From Phialocephala subalpina (Eukaryota > Ascomycota > Leotiomycetes > Helotiales > Mollisiaceae), in the NCBI GenBank assembly GCA_900073065.1, contig FJOG01000036.1, positions 219,633-245,613 on the forward strand: a DNA stretch of 25,981 nt. The letters run 5' to 3'. The translations under genes were made by a program, and so were the position numbers. Shown one piece after another: positions 8,201 through 19,045 of the stretch (the first letter of the stretch is position 1; every line of letters begins with the position of its first letter). The notes beneath the pieces are model-generated. The model searched no databases. It saw nothing but the letters and a program-made list of their open reading frames with translations, and was not told the DNA's origin.

Positions 8201-10257
8201 TCACACGGTTGATTCGTCGGCTGTGGATTCAGAGGAAGCGTCTGAGCCTCCGCTCTCTTCCTCTCCCAACCCCGCCTTCCACCGCTCATATCCCCTTCCT
8301 ATCCCCGGGTACGGCTTCGTCTCAACTTCGTCCAACGCTCTTGCCATGAATGCACTCATCTCGCTCTCCGCCCAAGTCCTGATTGCAGCTCTCGGTGCAT
8401 TTCTCCACTCCTTTACTCCCTTGATGGGGAAGTTTCTACATCCATCTCTGAGAAACTTCCTGCTCGACGGTGGGACCTCGCCACAGCCGTCGGGAAGGGA
8501 AATGTTGGCGTAGATGAAACCAGCCTTTTGGTGACGGTACTTGTTGAACTGTGGTGGCCAAGGACGATTGTCCATCTCCTTTAGTTGCTTGAGAAGGTCG
8601 TCCTTGCTGTCAGAATCCGGTCCATCGAGTATCCTTCTGAAGGCGGCGTACTGCTGGGTTGCTGTCAAGATCGGCTTCGGAGTCTCTCCACCATCGTCCT
8701 CCCCAGTGTCCGAGTCAGGATCATCTTCCTCGTCCGTGACTTCATCATCTGATCCTGCAGAGTCCCATGGGTCGGGGCTCGGGAGAGCTGGTGCATTGCA
8801 CACTTTGCATGCTTGGTGGCCACCAAGCTCTGCGAGAAGTTTCGTGATTTCAAACTTGTCGAGTTGCCTGGGATTCGGGAGCATTCCAGCTTTTACACGG
8901 GCTGTCTTCTCTTCCGCTGGAAGTTGAGTGGGCGGAAGTGCGTGTTGTTCCTCCAGATCATCGTCGTCATCCGCGCTCGGCGCCTCGGGTGGTGGGAAAT
9001 CGTCATCCTCGTCCGCGGTATCCATCGGGTCGACTTCTGGCGAGAAGCTGAAGGCTGACATCCGTCCGATATTCCCATCTCCCGTCCCTTTACTTGGGTC
9101 TGCGAGTTTACGATGAGGGTAGTATGAACTAGCTTTGAGGTTCGGATCGAGCAGCGTGTAATGATTACCCGGAAGGTCAAGTAGCGGGTACTTGAATCTG
9201 CCGTTTTCGCCCAAACCTCCATTCCTGAGTTCTTCTACTATGTTGGGTCTCTTTAACGGGGTCAGATCGGCTTGCTCATAACACAACAGATCATAGCCAA
9301 ACGCAAGACAGAAGAGGTTCGTAAGTGCGAATACACCGCAGTTGTACCCATCTGTCTGTTTGGGCACGTCTGGGCTTTCATCGTCTGTCATGCTCCGTCT
9401 CGACCATTGTCCGTACAAGGGCCACTCTCTCTTTGTGTCTGCTGGCCTGGTAGACCATTGATTGAGGAAAATCTGTTTGAGAACGCGTCCTTCCGTTCCA
9501 TCCAATGTGTACCCGGTAGTAACAGGATCAATCACAAAAAGAATTCCTGCTTTGGCGCAATGCCCGCCAGGATCCAATGCTTTCTGTCATGCTCGAGGAA
9601 TGGCAGGAAAAGGTAATCCAGGCCCCAAAAATCATCGCCAGTAATGTTCAGCGCTGTGAGGATCTTCGTGATCTCCGCGGTCCTAGCCCCTGGATTCGTC
9701 CTACTTATGATGAGGTTGTAGTCTTCCGGTGAGATCACAGCACAGCTTTTCAGGTTAGGGTTAGACGTCCTGACAGGTTCGATCGGATCTCGTTGTCGAT
9801 ACCCATGTCTCCTACTTCCAGAAATTGGAGACCGACTACGAGAACGCTCAGCTGGTAGTCTGACATTGCCGCTTTCTAAGTCTTGCGAAGGAGATGCGAC
9901 ATATCGGATTCTTCGTTGGTTGACATAACGGCAGATGCATTGCGCGTAAGTTCGAACTGTCGGCTTCGAGAGATTCCAACGCTGATAATAAAAATCCCGG
10001 TCCGGGTCCAGACCGGCGGCGTCAGAGAAGATGTACAAGACATCCCTCTTATTTAATTTAACGTGTTGAGTATTGATGGATAGCTGATCCAACATATCCC
10101 TTAGCTGTTGCTTAGAGTAATCTCTACAGAAGCCGTCCCATGTGGCGCTTTCATTCATGTGCGCGATTTCGACGTCAGGGGGGATGTTGTCGAATTGACG
10201 TCGCTCGAGTTCGCGTTGCTCCGCATAGGACAAAGAGCTTCTATAATACATAGACAT
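8201..10257 (-). CDS. Ulp1/C48-family cysteine peptidase with acidic C-terminal extension, one-base frameshift
   Basis: Two long frames on the minus strand (10257-9532 and, in the next frame, down to 8201) together give the Ulp1 (SUMO/ubiquitin-like protease, C48) signature. His227 lies in K-H-W-I-L, Asp244 in V-I-D-P, Gln301 in P-K-Q-T-D-G and Cys307 in Y-N-C-G-V-F. The His-to-Asp distance of 17 matches Ulp1 if one base is missing in the run of five T (plus-strand A at 9536-9540). There is no GT in the overlap, so no intron explains the shift. Total length would be about 685 residues. Residues 1-200 hold a basic Arg/Ser-rich segment. The C-terminal ~350 residues are not peptidase: they contain Asp/Glu-rich tracts, a lone C-x2-C and a Ser/Glu-rich end. 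Such C48 genes are often multicopy and transposon-linked in fungi, but I saw no terminal repeats here. It may be a pseudogene, a sequencing error or, less likely, a -1 frameshifting gene. Confidence 0.75.
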
Positions 10258-10411
10258 AGTAGAGGCCGTGTGAGGTATCGCAATGTGGAGCGTGATGATG
10301 ATTCCGTCTGCGCTGCTTTATTTGGATGTGAAGATGTTCGCTCAAGCGATTCGATAATGGTTTTAGGTTGACATTCTTCGTCACATTCCTCGGCCTATCG
10401 ACTCGTTATGG

Positions 10412-11858
10412 CTAAGGTTTTTGGCCCCAAACAAAGTGCCTTTGACCTCATTAACCAAGCTATCGAGAAGCAGGATTCGGTTACTCACAAGTTCTGTTGT
10501 GTGCAAAGATTTGAATTGTGGACCGCTGCGCGAGAACGAGCTATCAGTACATCGATCTCATCATCATTCCACTGTTGTCTCGTCAGCCATAATCCAAGTC
10601 AAGGAAAAGTAGTCCATACACCCATAAAATTCCTCATTCGCCTCTCAGTGAAGTCTCGCATCCCCTTGGACAATCTCGCCTGGTTCCACAAACCAAGCGT
10701 CCTCTGCTTTGGATCTTGAGGCCATATCCCCACAGGCACGCGATAAATCTTCTCAGTCACGTTGACAAATCCAACATCCTCAAGCCATCCTTTCAGTTGG
10801 GTTGCTGGCTCGAAGGTCATGCCTGATCTTACACTGACTTCTCGAAATAGCTTCACCCATTGCTGGTTTGGGTCGTCGTCTGGAAGCTGGACATGATCGC
10901 TCGTCACGTGGATGTCTGGTTCAGCACAATCGATCCAGCCGCCTGGTTTGAGAGCTTGGAAGGCTTTCGAGAGAAAGGACAGCCAATTTGGGATACTACC
11001 AAGTAGTTCTCGAGAGTGGATGAGGTCGTAGCGTGATTCAACGCCCCAGTCAGGAATATTGTAGTCATCGACTTCGAAGCGACAGTTGGGTGGTGTCCAG
11101 AGAGGTTGGATTGGAGAGAGGTCGATGCCCCTTACTTCTGCTGATGGATACCGGTCTGCAACGTCCCTACCATGTGTCAGTGGTGATTCGATGCCATCCG
11201 ATAGAGAGATGGAGGTTCCTCACATAGCCCAGATTCCCGTCCCGGTACCAAGGTCCAGCACTTTCTGTTTGGGTAAGTACTCGAAGATGGAAGATGAAGA
11301 TCGGATTCATGTACCTGAGGATTTGTGACTGGTGCAAGAAAGAATTTGTCTTCTAGCACGAGTGTCCAGAGGTGATGGCTGCATTTCAACCGTTAGCTGG
11401 TTTCCGCCCCAAGCAGTAAAGGCGCACCTGAGATCTTGTTGCTCCATCGCCTGTTCATCATTCGGACCCCAATGCTCTGTCGAGCCTGTCTGGAATTAGC
11501 TGGATTTTCCTAGATGGTGTGAAATAGAGATCGTGGTACCATAAGAGTGGTACGTTCTCCCATTTTCCTCTCTGTATCTCAAGATATCCGATGACAGTGT
11601 CGCGGTCTCGCTGTGGTAGTCTGCCTCTCCCAATGTCGAGTCATCGTCGTGCAATGATGCCGTTGCCGTCTCGTTATCGCCATCTCCTTGGTCCTCCGTA
11701 TCTTCATCGGATGACTTCTCGTGGCCTGCAGGAGATTGTGGTGGGGGTGTTTGTTGATGCGAGTCATTGATCGTCGAAGAGGTGGAAGGTGCAGCGGGCG
11801 CATCCGATTCAGGGCTGGTCTCCGCTGGAGCATGAACTTCATCCGCGTCGCGTTCCAT
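10412..11858 (-). CDS. LaeA-like SAM-dependent methyltransferase
   Basis: Seven exons (11858-11540, 11485-11428, 11378-11315, 11264-11224, 11166-10620, 10571-10489, 10439-10412) join in phase to 379 residues. All six introns are 48-57 bp with GT-AG ends. Residues 1-95 are acidic and low-complexity (Ser, Asp, Glu, Pro, Thr). Then follows the family pattern: 'GRTYHSYG', 'PNDEQAMEQQDL', SAM motif I D-L-G-T-G-T-G (151-157) with I-W after it, 'GIDLSPIQP', 'LIHSRELLGSI' and 'KPGGWIDCAEPD'. The end F-V-W-G-Q-K-P-stop is typical of this family and fixes the last 28-bp exon, which a simple ORF search misses. LaeA proper is a global regulator of secondary metabolism in the nucleus, but this broad family also includes pathway enzymes. 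With no orthology test I leave it as LaeA-like. It lies 155 bp from the start of the Ulp1-like gene on the same strand. Confidence 0.88.
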
Positions 11859-12435
11859 CGTCTTCTCCTTAACTTACAAAATATTAATAAATCGAGACCA
11901 GTTGAAGGCGATGTAAATCAATAGCAGTACGAGAATTCTTTCATTTCTTCTGGATGGAAATCACTGGAATATTATAAACTTTCGCTGTGCCGTCCCGTCT
12001 CAATTGCAACGCGTGTTCCGGGTTTTTTTTCCCAGTCTGATGGCACTCGGGTCACTTCCGATTGACTTCGCCCCTCGGCGGCGCCTGCAGCTATCGAACG
12101 ACCGGAAGCTTCCACCCGCCCGCAAATACTGGCCGAGGCAAAAGCCGGTGTTCTGCACAAGTACTGTAACCTAAATAGTTTCTGAGACAGATTTAAAACC
12201 AAGAAAAGCACTAAATCATTGAGTACCAGACTACTAGTCAGTGCCGAAGTATGGGTGACTAGCAATTGGATGGCTTGAGTGCGAAGTGAGCGGTTGCTCG
12301 TTGATAGTGGACAAGAAGAACGAGTTTATGAGATGCCTCGGGTGCGGCTGCCACTGGGGACGCGTCCACTACAAACAAGAGTTCGACCCCACCATAAACA
12401 GCTCAACCCGTCTAGTGGCGGGCCAATTGAGCTGC
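11859..12435. other. divergent intergenic region
   Basis: This is the gap between the LaeA-like gene (minus) and the leader of OMT2 (plus). Only short non-conserved frames are visible. It should contain both promoters. I see no clear TATA box near the LaeA-like start, and AT-rich patches (about 11875-11900, 11960-11985) are unremarkable. Confidence 0.4.
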
Positions 12436-12481
12436 CAATATGGGACTTCAATATGGGGCTTCAATCTGGGGCTTCAATCTG
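12436..12481 (+). repeat. 13-bp minisatellite, about 3.5 copies
   Basis: CAATATGGGACTT, CAATATGGGGCTT and CAATCTGGGGCTT follow each other directly, then a partial CAATCTG. It ends 144 bp before the OMT2 start codon, so it lies in its promoter or leader. Confidence 0.88.
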
Positions 12482-12625
12482 TTATCTCTCATAATTTTCT
12501 CGTTCGTGTATTCTGTATTTTATATCTCCTGTACAGTACTTTCTGTTCGTTCAAGCTCAGCAGCACGAGTCAAGAAGAGGCTTTGGAGTTATTCTCGAAG
12601 ACCTCGGGCCTCACGCACAGCCAAG

Positions 12626-14074
12626 ATGGATATCAAATCAATGATGGAGCAGCAGCATGCTGCCGTCAAATCAACCCTGGCACAGCTCACTGCTGCCGTG
12701 GAAGGATATTCCACGACGTTTGAAAAGAATATATCTCTCAATGACCCTGCTGCGATGGGAGAGATCGCACAATGCCAGGTGAAGATGCTCGACAACGTGA
12801 AACAGATGCAGAGCGCTGTCTACGGCCCACTGAATATGGTCACGCTAAATTTCGAAGAGGTGAGTACCCGGCATCGGCATGAGAACAGATACTAAATATT
12901 ACCAGTTCTTCCGTTCCGGCTCGTTGCGAGCTTTGTTGGAAATGGGAGTTTTTGATGCATTGCCACTCGATGGAAGTGGCATGTCGGCATCCGAGCTCGC
13001 GGAGACACTAAAGGTTGACGAAGCACTTCTTGGTTTGCGCAAACATTCAACTGCGCGAGCCCGACTGATAGTTCATAGTCCGCTTGATGCGTATGGTCGT
13101 ACCTACATACTTTACGGAGTCGAGTCCAGAAGTCTATACTCACACCCCCAACTCGATGGTTTACCTCTTCCCTCCGTTGAGAGGAGGATTCAAGATGATG
13201 TGGGTCTATTTTGAGCGACAAGTCGAGGCCACTATTGACTGCTAACTCTTCACAGGTTCGATGAATTCGGTCCACCAAGCTTCAAGCTCTCCGAGTTCCT
13301 CAAGAAGAACGGATACCAAAATCCAAACTCCCTCACCAACAACCCATTCACATACGCACACGACACCAAAGGCCTAAATATGTTTGAGTTCCTTGCCAAA
13401 GATCCTGTGAGATTCAAGAACTTTAATGCAGCCATGGAAGCAAAGACTGCTCAGACCACGCTACCATACGACCTGTTCCCCTTCCAAGAGGAGTTCAGCA
13501 AGGTCGAAACCACGGACGAAACTGTATTACTCGTCGACGTTGGAGGCGGGAATGGTCAAGCAACTACTGCGATTCGGGCTCTATGCCCTGAGATCAAAGG
13601 AAAGATGATATTGCAAGACCAGCCGCAAGTCATCGACGGGATTGCTGATCCACTACCCGGTGTTGAGAAGATGGGCTACGACTTCTTCACTCCCCAACCC
13701 ATCAAAGGTACTTTCCCTCCCCCACTCCCTCAGTCCACCGTCCCCCAAGCTAAACTCCCACAGGCGCACTGATCTACTACATCCGCCGCTGCCTCCACGA
13801 CTGGCCCGAAACCGAATGCATCACCATCCTCCGAAACATCCGTTCCGCCATGACGCCTGGAACTTCTCGCTTATTGATCTCAGAGATTGTATTGCCGATA
13901 GGACAAACGGATTTTGAAACTGCGTGGTATGATATCTGTATGTTGACCTTTAGTGGGATGGAGAGGAGTGAGAAGCAGTGGAGGAGTTTGTTGGACAAGT
14001 CGGGCTTCACGCTTGTGAAGATCCACGGGGTCGGCGGCACGAATTTTTCCGTCCTTGAAGCCGCTCTCAAGTGA
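12626..14074 (+). CDS. class II O-methyltransferase with intact catalytic site (OMT2)
   Basis: Five exons (12626-12859, 12906-13032, 13079-13199, 13256-13707, 13764-14074) join in phase to 414 residues; introns are 46, 46, 56 and 56 bp. The first ATG in good context (CAAGATGG) is used. Residues about 75-160 form the winged-helix dimerisation part ('GSLRALLEMGVFDALP', 'EVYSHTPNSMVY'). SAM motif I is D-V-G-G-G-N-G (255-261), motif II 'MILQDQPQVI'. The catalytic H-D-W is at 323-325, and the two supporting Glu are Glu352 ('LLISEIVLP') and Glu378 ('MERSEKQW'). It therefore has everything needed for SAM-dependent O-methylation of a phenolic or similar small molecule in the cytosol. Its last intron falls after 'IKG', the same place as in OMT1, showing common descent. 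A TATA-like TTTATATC lies at about 12518-12525, about 105 bp upstream. Confidence 0.9.
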
Positions 14075-14860
14075 GAATAGGTTTCAAATGGAGTTCCTTT
14101 CCTTCTCCTACAATCCACGATCCAGGTTTGATCACGATGAATTTGGGTTGGGTTGTTGGTCCTGGCGCTCGCTTTCGCATATGGCGTCTATTTATAGCTT
14201 TAACTGCTGCGACTCCAACTTGAACCCCTTTAGGGCTGATTTCGCAACTCGGAATGGACATTTCTCACCAGCCACAACCTATTCGAGCTCATCTAATCCT
14301 AACTCAAACCTCCATTGAGCGTCGACTCGACGGTACTGCCGAAAAGAGGTCCCCGGCTTCCTCATATCACGTGAACCGAGCTAAATCTCGTTACTGCACA
14401 GCAGCATTCTTCCTTTCTCATCGAGGATCTGACTCGCTAAAAGCTACGAAGGCTTCCGACACTTCCAATTGTATGGAACCAGCACTCAACCTCAACAGCC
14501 AACTCCGCCATTTCGTCCCGAGAGAGCCCAGTCCTTGGGTAGCCCGCCAGAACCTCCTGTCAGAAGTCTGGCAATGCCCGTTCCAGCCACATGGAATGTT
14601 TCCAGAAGCTTGCTCTGATCTCGAACACTCACGTACTTTGCATCTATATATCATCTCTGATCGTCGTCTTGGCCTTCTTCTTTTCCATCTCATACACATC
14701 AATCAAACCAAAAACATCAAGCTTCATTTCTTTCGTCTCTTTCTTTGAGTCTTTTCCTATCTGTTATCACACAGTCGTTCAATTACAGCAATCAATCAAT
14801 CGCCTCTTCACTTCTTTCACTCAACAATCAAAGACCCTCACCAGCCAATCAAACATCAAC
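14075..14860. promoter_or_regulatory. intergenic and CT-rich promoter of the secreted protein gene
   Basis: No gene is seen between OMT2 and the next plus-strand gene; frames in this stretch are short or antisense. From about 14640 it looks like a fungal promoter/leader. A TATA-like CTATATAT at 14644-14651 is followed by long pyrimidine-rich runs (about 14675-14755 and 14800-14835) and the motif ATCAACATG at the start codon, a pattern common in well-expressed fungal genes. Confidence 0.5.
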
Positions 14861-15850
14861 ATGTTCTCCTCAACCTCCATCGTTTCAGTCCTCAGCGTCC
14901 TCGCTGCCCTNNNNNNNNNNNNNNNNNNNNNNNNNNNNNNNNNNNNNNNNNNNNNNNNNNNNNNNNNNNNNNNNNNNNNNNNNNNNNNNNNNNNNNNNNN
15001 NNNNNNNNNNNNNNNNNNNNNNNNNNNNNNNNNNNNNNNNNNNNNNNNNNNNNNNNNNNNNNNNNNNNNNNNNNNNNNNNNNNNNNNNNNNNNNNNNNNN
15101 NNNNNNNNNNNNNNNNNNNNNNNNNNNNNNNNNNNNNNNNNNNNNNNNNNNNNNNNNNNNNNNNNNNNNNNNNNNNNNNNNNNNNNNNNNNNNNNNNNNN
15201 NNNNNNNNNNNNNNNNNNNNNNNNNNNNNNNNNNNNNNNNNNNNNNNNNNNNNNNNNNNNNNNNNNNNNNNNNNNNNNNNNNNNNNNNNNNNNNNNNNNN
15301 NNNNNNNNNNNNNNNNNNNNNNNNNNNNNNNNNNNNNNNNNNNNNNNNNNNNNNNNNNNNNNNNNNNNNNNNNNNNNNNNNNNNNNNNNNNNNNNNNNNN
15401 NNNNNNNNNNNNNNNNNNNNNNNNNNNNNNNNNNNNNNNNNNNNNNNNNNNNNNNNCACAACCGCAACCCCCCTCCCCGCACCAGCCTGCCACGACTGTC
15501 TCGGCCCCGCCGGCCCCCCCTCATTGGTCAACCCAGTCGTCAACATCGAAGTCGTAACTTCCAACGGCCAGGACCCCGCCAAAGTCTCTCATCTCGTGCC
15601 TACAAGCCTCAACATTCCTACTCCATGTGATCCTTCCGGTACCGTCCGTTGTTCCGCATCTCAAATCGGTCTCTCGACTGTTGCGAATACTACGGATGTC
15701 GGCGCGGTCGAATGCCGTATCTTTTCGGATCTTCACGCCACGGTTGGCAGCACCATCTTCGATGTGAATACTCCTTTTGATGTTAGCACCAACACCGACT
15801 TTGTGGGAAGCTGGCTGTGTTATGTTAAGGGGTTGTCGAATGCTAAGTAG
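14861..15850 (+). CDS. secreted Cys-containing protein, middle unsequenced
   Basis: The ATG at 14861 opens a hydrophobic signal peptide (MFSSTSIVSVLSVLAAL...), after which 546 N hide the sequence. The visible C-terminal part (about 130 residues, 15457-15850) begins Thr/Pro/Ala-rich. It has six Cys: C-x2-C early, a C-x7-C pair, and two single Cys near the end. Frame before and after the gap agrees (990 nt = 330 codons) if the gap length is real. I do not recognise a domain in the visible part, which looks like a compact disulphide-stabilised beta domain ('GSTIFDVNTPFDV'). It is probably a small extracellular or wall-associated protein; an effector-like role is possible but unproven. The gap coincides with a Thr/Pro/Ala-rich border, so the missing part may be a low-complexity linker or repeat. 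An intron in the gap cannot be excluded. Confidence 0.65.
   Translation: MFSSTSIVSVLSVLAAXXXXXXXXXXXXXXXXXXXXXXXXXXXXXXXXXXXXXXXXXXXXXXXXXXXXXXXXXXXXXXXXXXXXXXXXXXXXXXXXXXXXXXXXXXXXXXXXXXXXXXXXXXXXXXXXXXXXXXXXXXXXXXXXXXXXXXXXXXXXXXXXXXXXXXXXXXXXXXXXXXXXXXXXXXXXXXXXXXXXXXXTTATPLPAPACHDCLGPAGPPSLVNPVVNIEVVTSNGQDPAKVSHLVPTSLNIPTPCDPSGTVRCSASQIGLSTVANTTDVGAVECRIFSDLHATVGSTIFDVNTPFDVSTNTDFVGSWLCYVKGLSNAK
14911..15456. other. assembly gap (546 N)
   Basis: A run of 546 N inside the secreted protein gene. Length may be estimated rather than measured. Confidence 0.99.
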
Positions 15851-16989
15851 GGTGTGAGGATGAGGGAGTTGGGAACTTGGGAAGCAGTGTACGGGTTGAA
15901 CTGTTCGGCATAGCGTGGTGTTGAGGTTTTCGAGGTTGGGCTTTGATTTTTGGGTTTTATTCATACACTCCTTACTCGCGGTATATATTAATTCATGACA
16001 TCGTCGTCAATCTTTGGGTCCTTCGCAGTGATCGCATAGTTATGGCTGAGAGGGACTTCCAACTCAAGCTCGCATTCTGGAATATTCAAGGACTCAAACC
16101 CACGAAAAGAATATTATTGTGAAGGCTACTCGGCAATATCGAAAAGATTAGGAAGTGAATGGTTCTGCCCTTGACTCTGGAGAATTTTCACGTCTTCTTC
16201 GGTCACACCGTGCTTGTCTTGCAATATCAACCCACTGAAAGAAGCAATCCGGCTTCGGAGACAAACGTGGGCCAGTGCCAAAAGCTTGTTTGGAGTTGAT
16301 GTTGAATAATAATTTTTTTTCTTATCAAAAAACTCTCAGTCAAATGATTCGGAAGTACAACACTAAGAGATGCCAATGTTGAGTATCGTAACCGCCAGCG
16401 CTGCTCGCCGATCTGGACAAGTGTATGCAACTCCAGCTGTGTGGGAATCAACGTGGCATGGTCGCACCAGACGATAAATTGCAACGACTGCAATCAACAA
16501 CTCACTGTATTGTACGCATTCTCAAAATCAGGTACTAGGAGTATTTCTGGAAAGTCCAGTCTTCGGTGGTGTTGGTCTCTCGAAGGGCTGTGGAACAAGA
16601 CTAACGTTAGATTGCGCTTCGTACGGAATGGTTCAAGTCAGATCCCGCCCCGTTTGTGGAGGTAAGACGCTGTTTCTTGATCAGATCGAATGCCATTTGT
16701 GGAAAGGCTGGATGTTGTTTCTAGATGAGGTTAAAAGCCGAGTGCGGTCAACACGATATTGTGATATCCAGCACGTGACATCACGTTTTCTTTGTCAGCT
16801 AGTTCGAAGCTCCTTCCATAAGGGAGGACTTCTCACGTAGATTTAGAAGAATCAACTCTGTTTACACCATTCAAAATCACAATATGCTGTTTATGGAGAG
16901 TTTCCATTGTCCAAACAAGACTTGAAGGCCGCATTCTGAAGTGGACTGTGCGACAATATAACCGTTACGATACCGAAAACGATGCCATA
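15851..16989. other. intergenic, no gene seen
   Basis: About 1.1 kb between the secreted protein gene and the first TIR element. A few frames of 70-90 codons on both strands (16227-16493 minus, 16441-16665 plus, 16628-16840 plus) show no motif, no consistent start context and no similarity I recognise. It may be decayed sequence. Confidence 0.4.
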
Positions 16990-17928
16990 AGTCGGACCCC
17001 GTAGAAGTGGGCCACCCCCTGATGTGGGCCACCTTCCCCACCAAAAAATCGATTTTTGAGGGTATTATAACTCCACCAAATGTTTATATATTATAATAAA
17101 ATTAAAATTATTACATATTTATATTATTTGAATAAATATTACAATTTTTATTTTTATTTTTTAATATTTTTTATTAAATAATTAACATTTCAATTTCAAT
17201 TTTTGAATTTACATATAAATTATATACAAATCATATTTTCTAAATAACTTTTTTAAAAATAAATAAAAAATTAAAATTAAAACTAAAATAAATTTGTTAT
17301 TCTAATGTAGCTTCAAAAATTATGATTTAAAAAGTATACTATTAATAGTAACGTTAATATAAAATTCGTTTAAATTTTTTAATAAGAAATTTTTTAATAT
17401 TTTTAATTTCTTTAATTAAAACTGTACTATTAATAAAACAGCCTTCAAAACTCGTAATTCATATTGCATTAGTATAAAGTATTTTTAGAAATTTTAATTT
17501 TAAATTTGTATTAATATTCGAAAAAGAAAACTCAAAAAATAGAAAAATAAAATTTTAAGTATTTAATAAAATATACCCTTTTTAATACTTTACAAAAGTT
17601 AATAATTTTTAATTTATTATATTTTAATCTCTATAAAAAATACTTTCTTTTAAAAAGAAACTATATTTACAAATTATCAAAATATTTTTAATTAATTATA
17701 AAAAATATATAAAAGTTGCCATTTTCAAAATTTATTTATTTAATAAAAGAAATTAAAAATTAAAATTAAAATTAATAATATTTATTATATTTATATAATT
17801 AAAAGATATATTTAAATTTTATATTATTTTATTAATTTGTGGTGGTGTTATTAAGTTCTAAAAATAAGGGTTTTTGGTGTAAAAGGTGGCCCACATCAGG
17901 GGGGGGCCCACTTCTAGGGGGTTCGACT
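16990..17928. mobile_element. 939-bp TIR element with TA target duplication, RIP-like interior
   Basis: Inverted repeats of about 53 bp lie at 16990-17042 and 17876-17928. They begin AGTCGGACCCC and, inverted, AGTCGAACCCCC, and continue GTAGAAGTGGGCC.../CTAGAAGTGGGCC..., ending with TGATGTGGGCCACC on both sides. TA dinucleotides flank both ends (16988-16989, 17929-17930), the target duplication of Tc1/mariner-type elements (Fot1/pogo-like in fungi). The interior (about 17045-17875) is overwhelmingly A and T with no open frame, as expected after RIP. The length suggests a non-autonomous or internally deleted copy. The outer ~30 bp match the element at 21146-22971; the inner TIR parts differ, so the two are related subfamilies. 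Confidence 0.85.
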
Positions 17929-17930
17929 TA

Positions 17931-19045
17931 TACTGTTGCAGAATCCCATTGTGGAGGTTGGATGATGGTGAATGGGAGGGGAGTTGAAGTGAGGTTTTGC
18001 ATCGCAGTGACGACGGTGGCGGTGGCAGTGCGGTTGAGAGAGTGTGGGGGCGTCATAGTGGGCGAGAAATAGTAATGCTCGAGAGGTAAGAACACAACTT
18101 GGCGCTTCTACTTAGAGATCTAAAGGAGTGGTGTAAATTTTAACTTGCAATCATGCGCAACGAAGACATCTTATACCTTTCGAACATTTCAGATAATAAT
18201 TAAAGCCCCTGAAGACGTGTGAACTTACAGGCCTTGCCCAACGCCACACTAGTTTCAAAGTCACCATTTCGCAATTCAATTGATACTTAATCACGATAGA
18301 AACGCAGTACAGCTGACAAGCGACGAGGCTGAGAACTCTCTTCCCTCGGATGGCGGTGAAACAAATTAAATATCCATTCCAAGTGACTTCTCGAGACTCT
18401 CCTAGCTAATCGACGTGAGAGATTCCCTAGACTGAAGCTGGCTTGGGCGGTGCAGCGGAAGACCCGAGAGTAGGGCTGACTAGCGATTAACTATTGATTT
18501 TGCAACGAGCCCGAACTAGTGACGGTTCTCCACCATACTAGCTGAGACTTTTCCAGACGGTAGTTGGGGCGTGGAGTATTAATATTGTATCAATTGTCAC
18601 ATGGTAGGTAATGACTTGGTACGCTGATACTTTCGATTTCCTCTCGGGCTCTGTACATTATTGACCTGAAGTACAGGCTATCTGAGCGGTGGTCGCAAGT
18701 GCAAAGCATGGCCTGCGACAACGATCATGACCATGCTCCGTGGCCGACAACGGGGCAGCAAGAGCTTGTGATCGAGGCGTGCGAGACGAAGTGTGGCTGG
18801 TGCGACTACAGAACAGAACATGCGAACAATCTTCGTGTCGTGAGTTTAATCCCTTTGGCTGGCTTGATGTGCTTAATTGGTACGAGCTAATCAATTGTTA
18901 CCCAGCATGCCCGCCGTCATATTGCGAATCGTAAGGATGAAGGCTTAAAGGGGATTTTAATTGTGAAGGGCAAAGCGGGCAGGAACAGGTGTGAGTACTT
19001 ATTGACTATATCTGAAAGAGGGAAAGTTAACGATAAATGATTTAG
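17931..19045. other. intergenic; possible degraded N-terminus of the regulator
   Basis: 17931-18690 shows nothing gene-like. In 18740-18840 one frame reads 'GAARACDRGVRDEVW' and another reads 'WCDYRT', loosely like a broken Zn2Cys6 cluster (A-C-D-R-C-x3-K-x2-C-D). A GTGAGT donor at about 18839 and a TTACCCAG acceptor before 18905 could bound an intron. The frames do not join cleanly to the exon at 19046, so this is only a tentative remnant of the regulator's DNA-binding domain. Confidence 0.25.

Noticed and set aside
8541..8927. Plus-strand Ser/Gly-rich frame
   Set aside because: Antisense to the acidic Asp/Glu/Ser-rich part of the Ulp1-like gene; its composition is the mirror of those codons.
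16441..16840. Two plus-strand frames of 70-74 codons
   Set aside because: Short, overlapping and without motif, splice support or similarity.
16981..17060. C/G-run sequences considered as telomere-like or G-quadruplex elements
   Set aside because: They are explained by the terminal inverted repeats, which occur in matched pairs with TA duplications.
17839..18072. Gly/Val-rich plus-strand frame
   Set aside because: It runs across the right TIR of the 939-bp element and a G-rich stretch; composition artefact.
18658..18934. Frames with Cys residues upstream of the regulator, taken as a complete Zn2Cys6 domain
   Set aside because: Only fragments of the pattern in two different frames; the six Cys are not present in order, so kept only as a tentative remnant.
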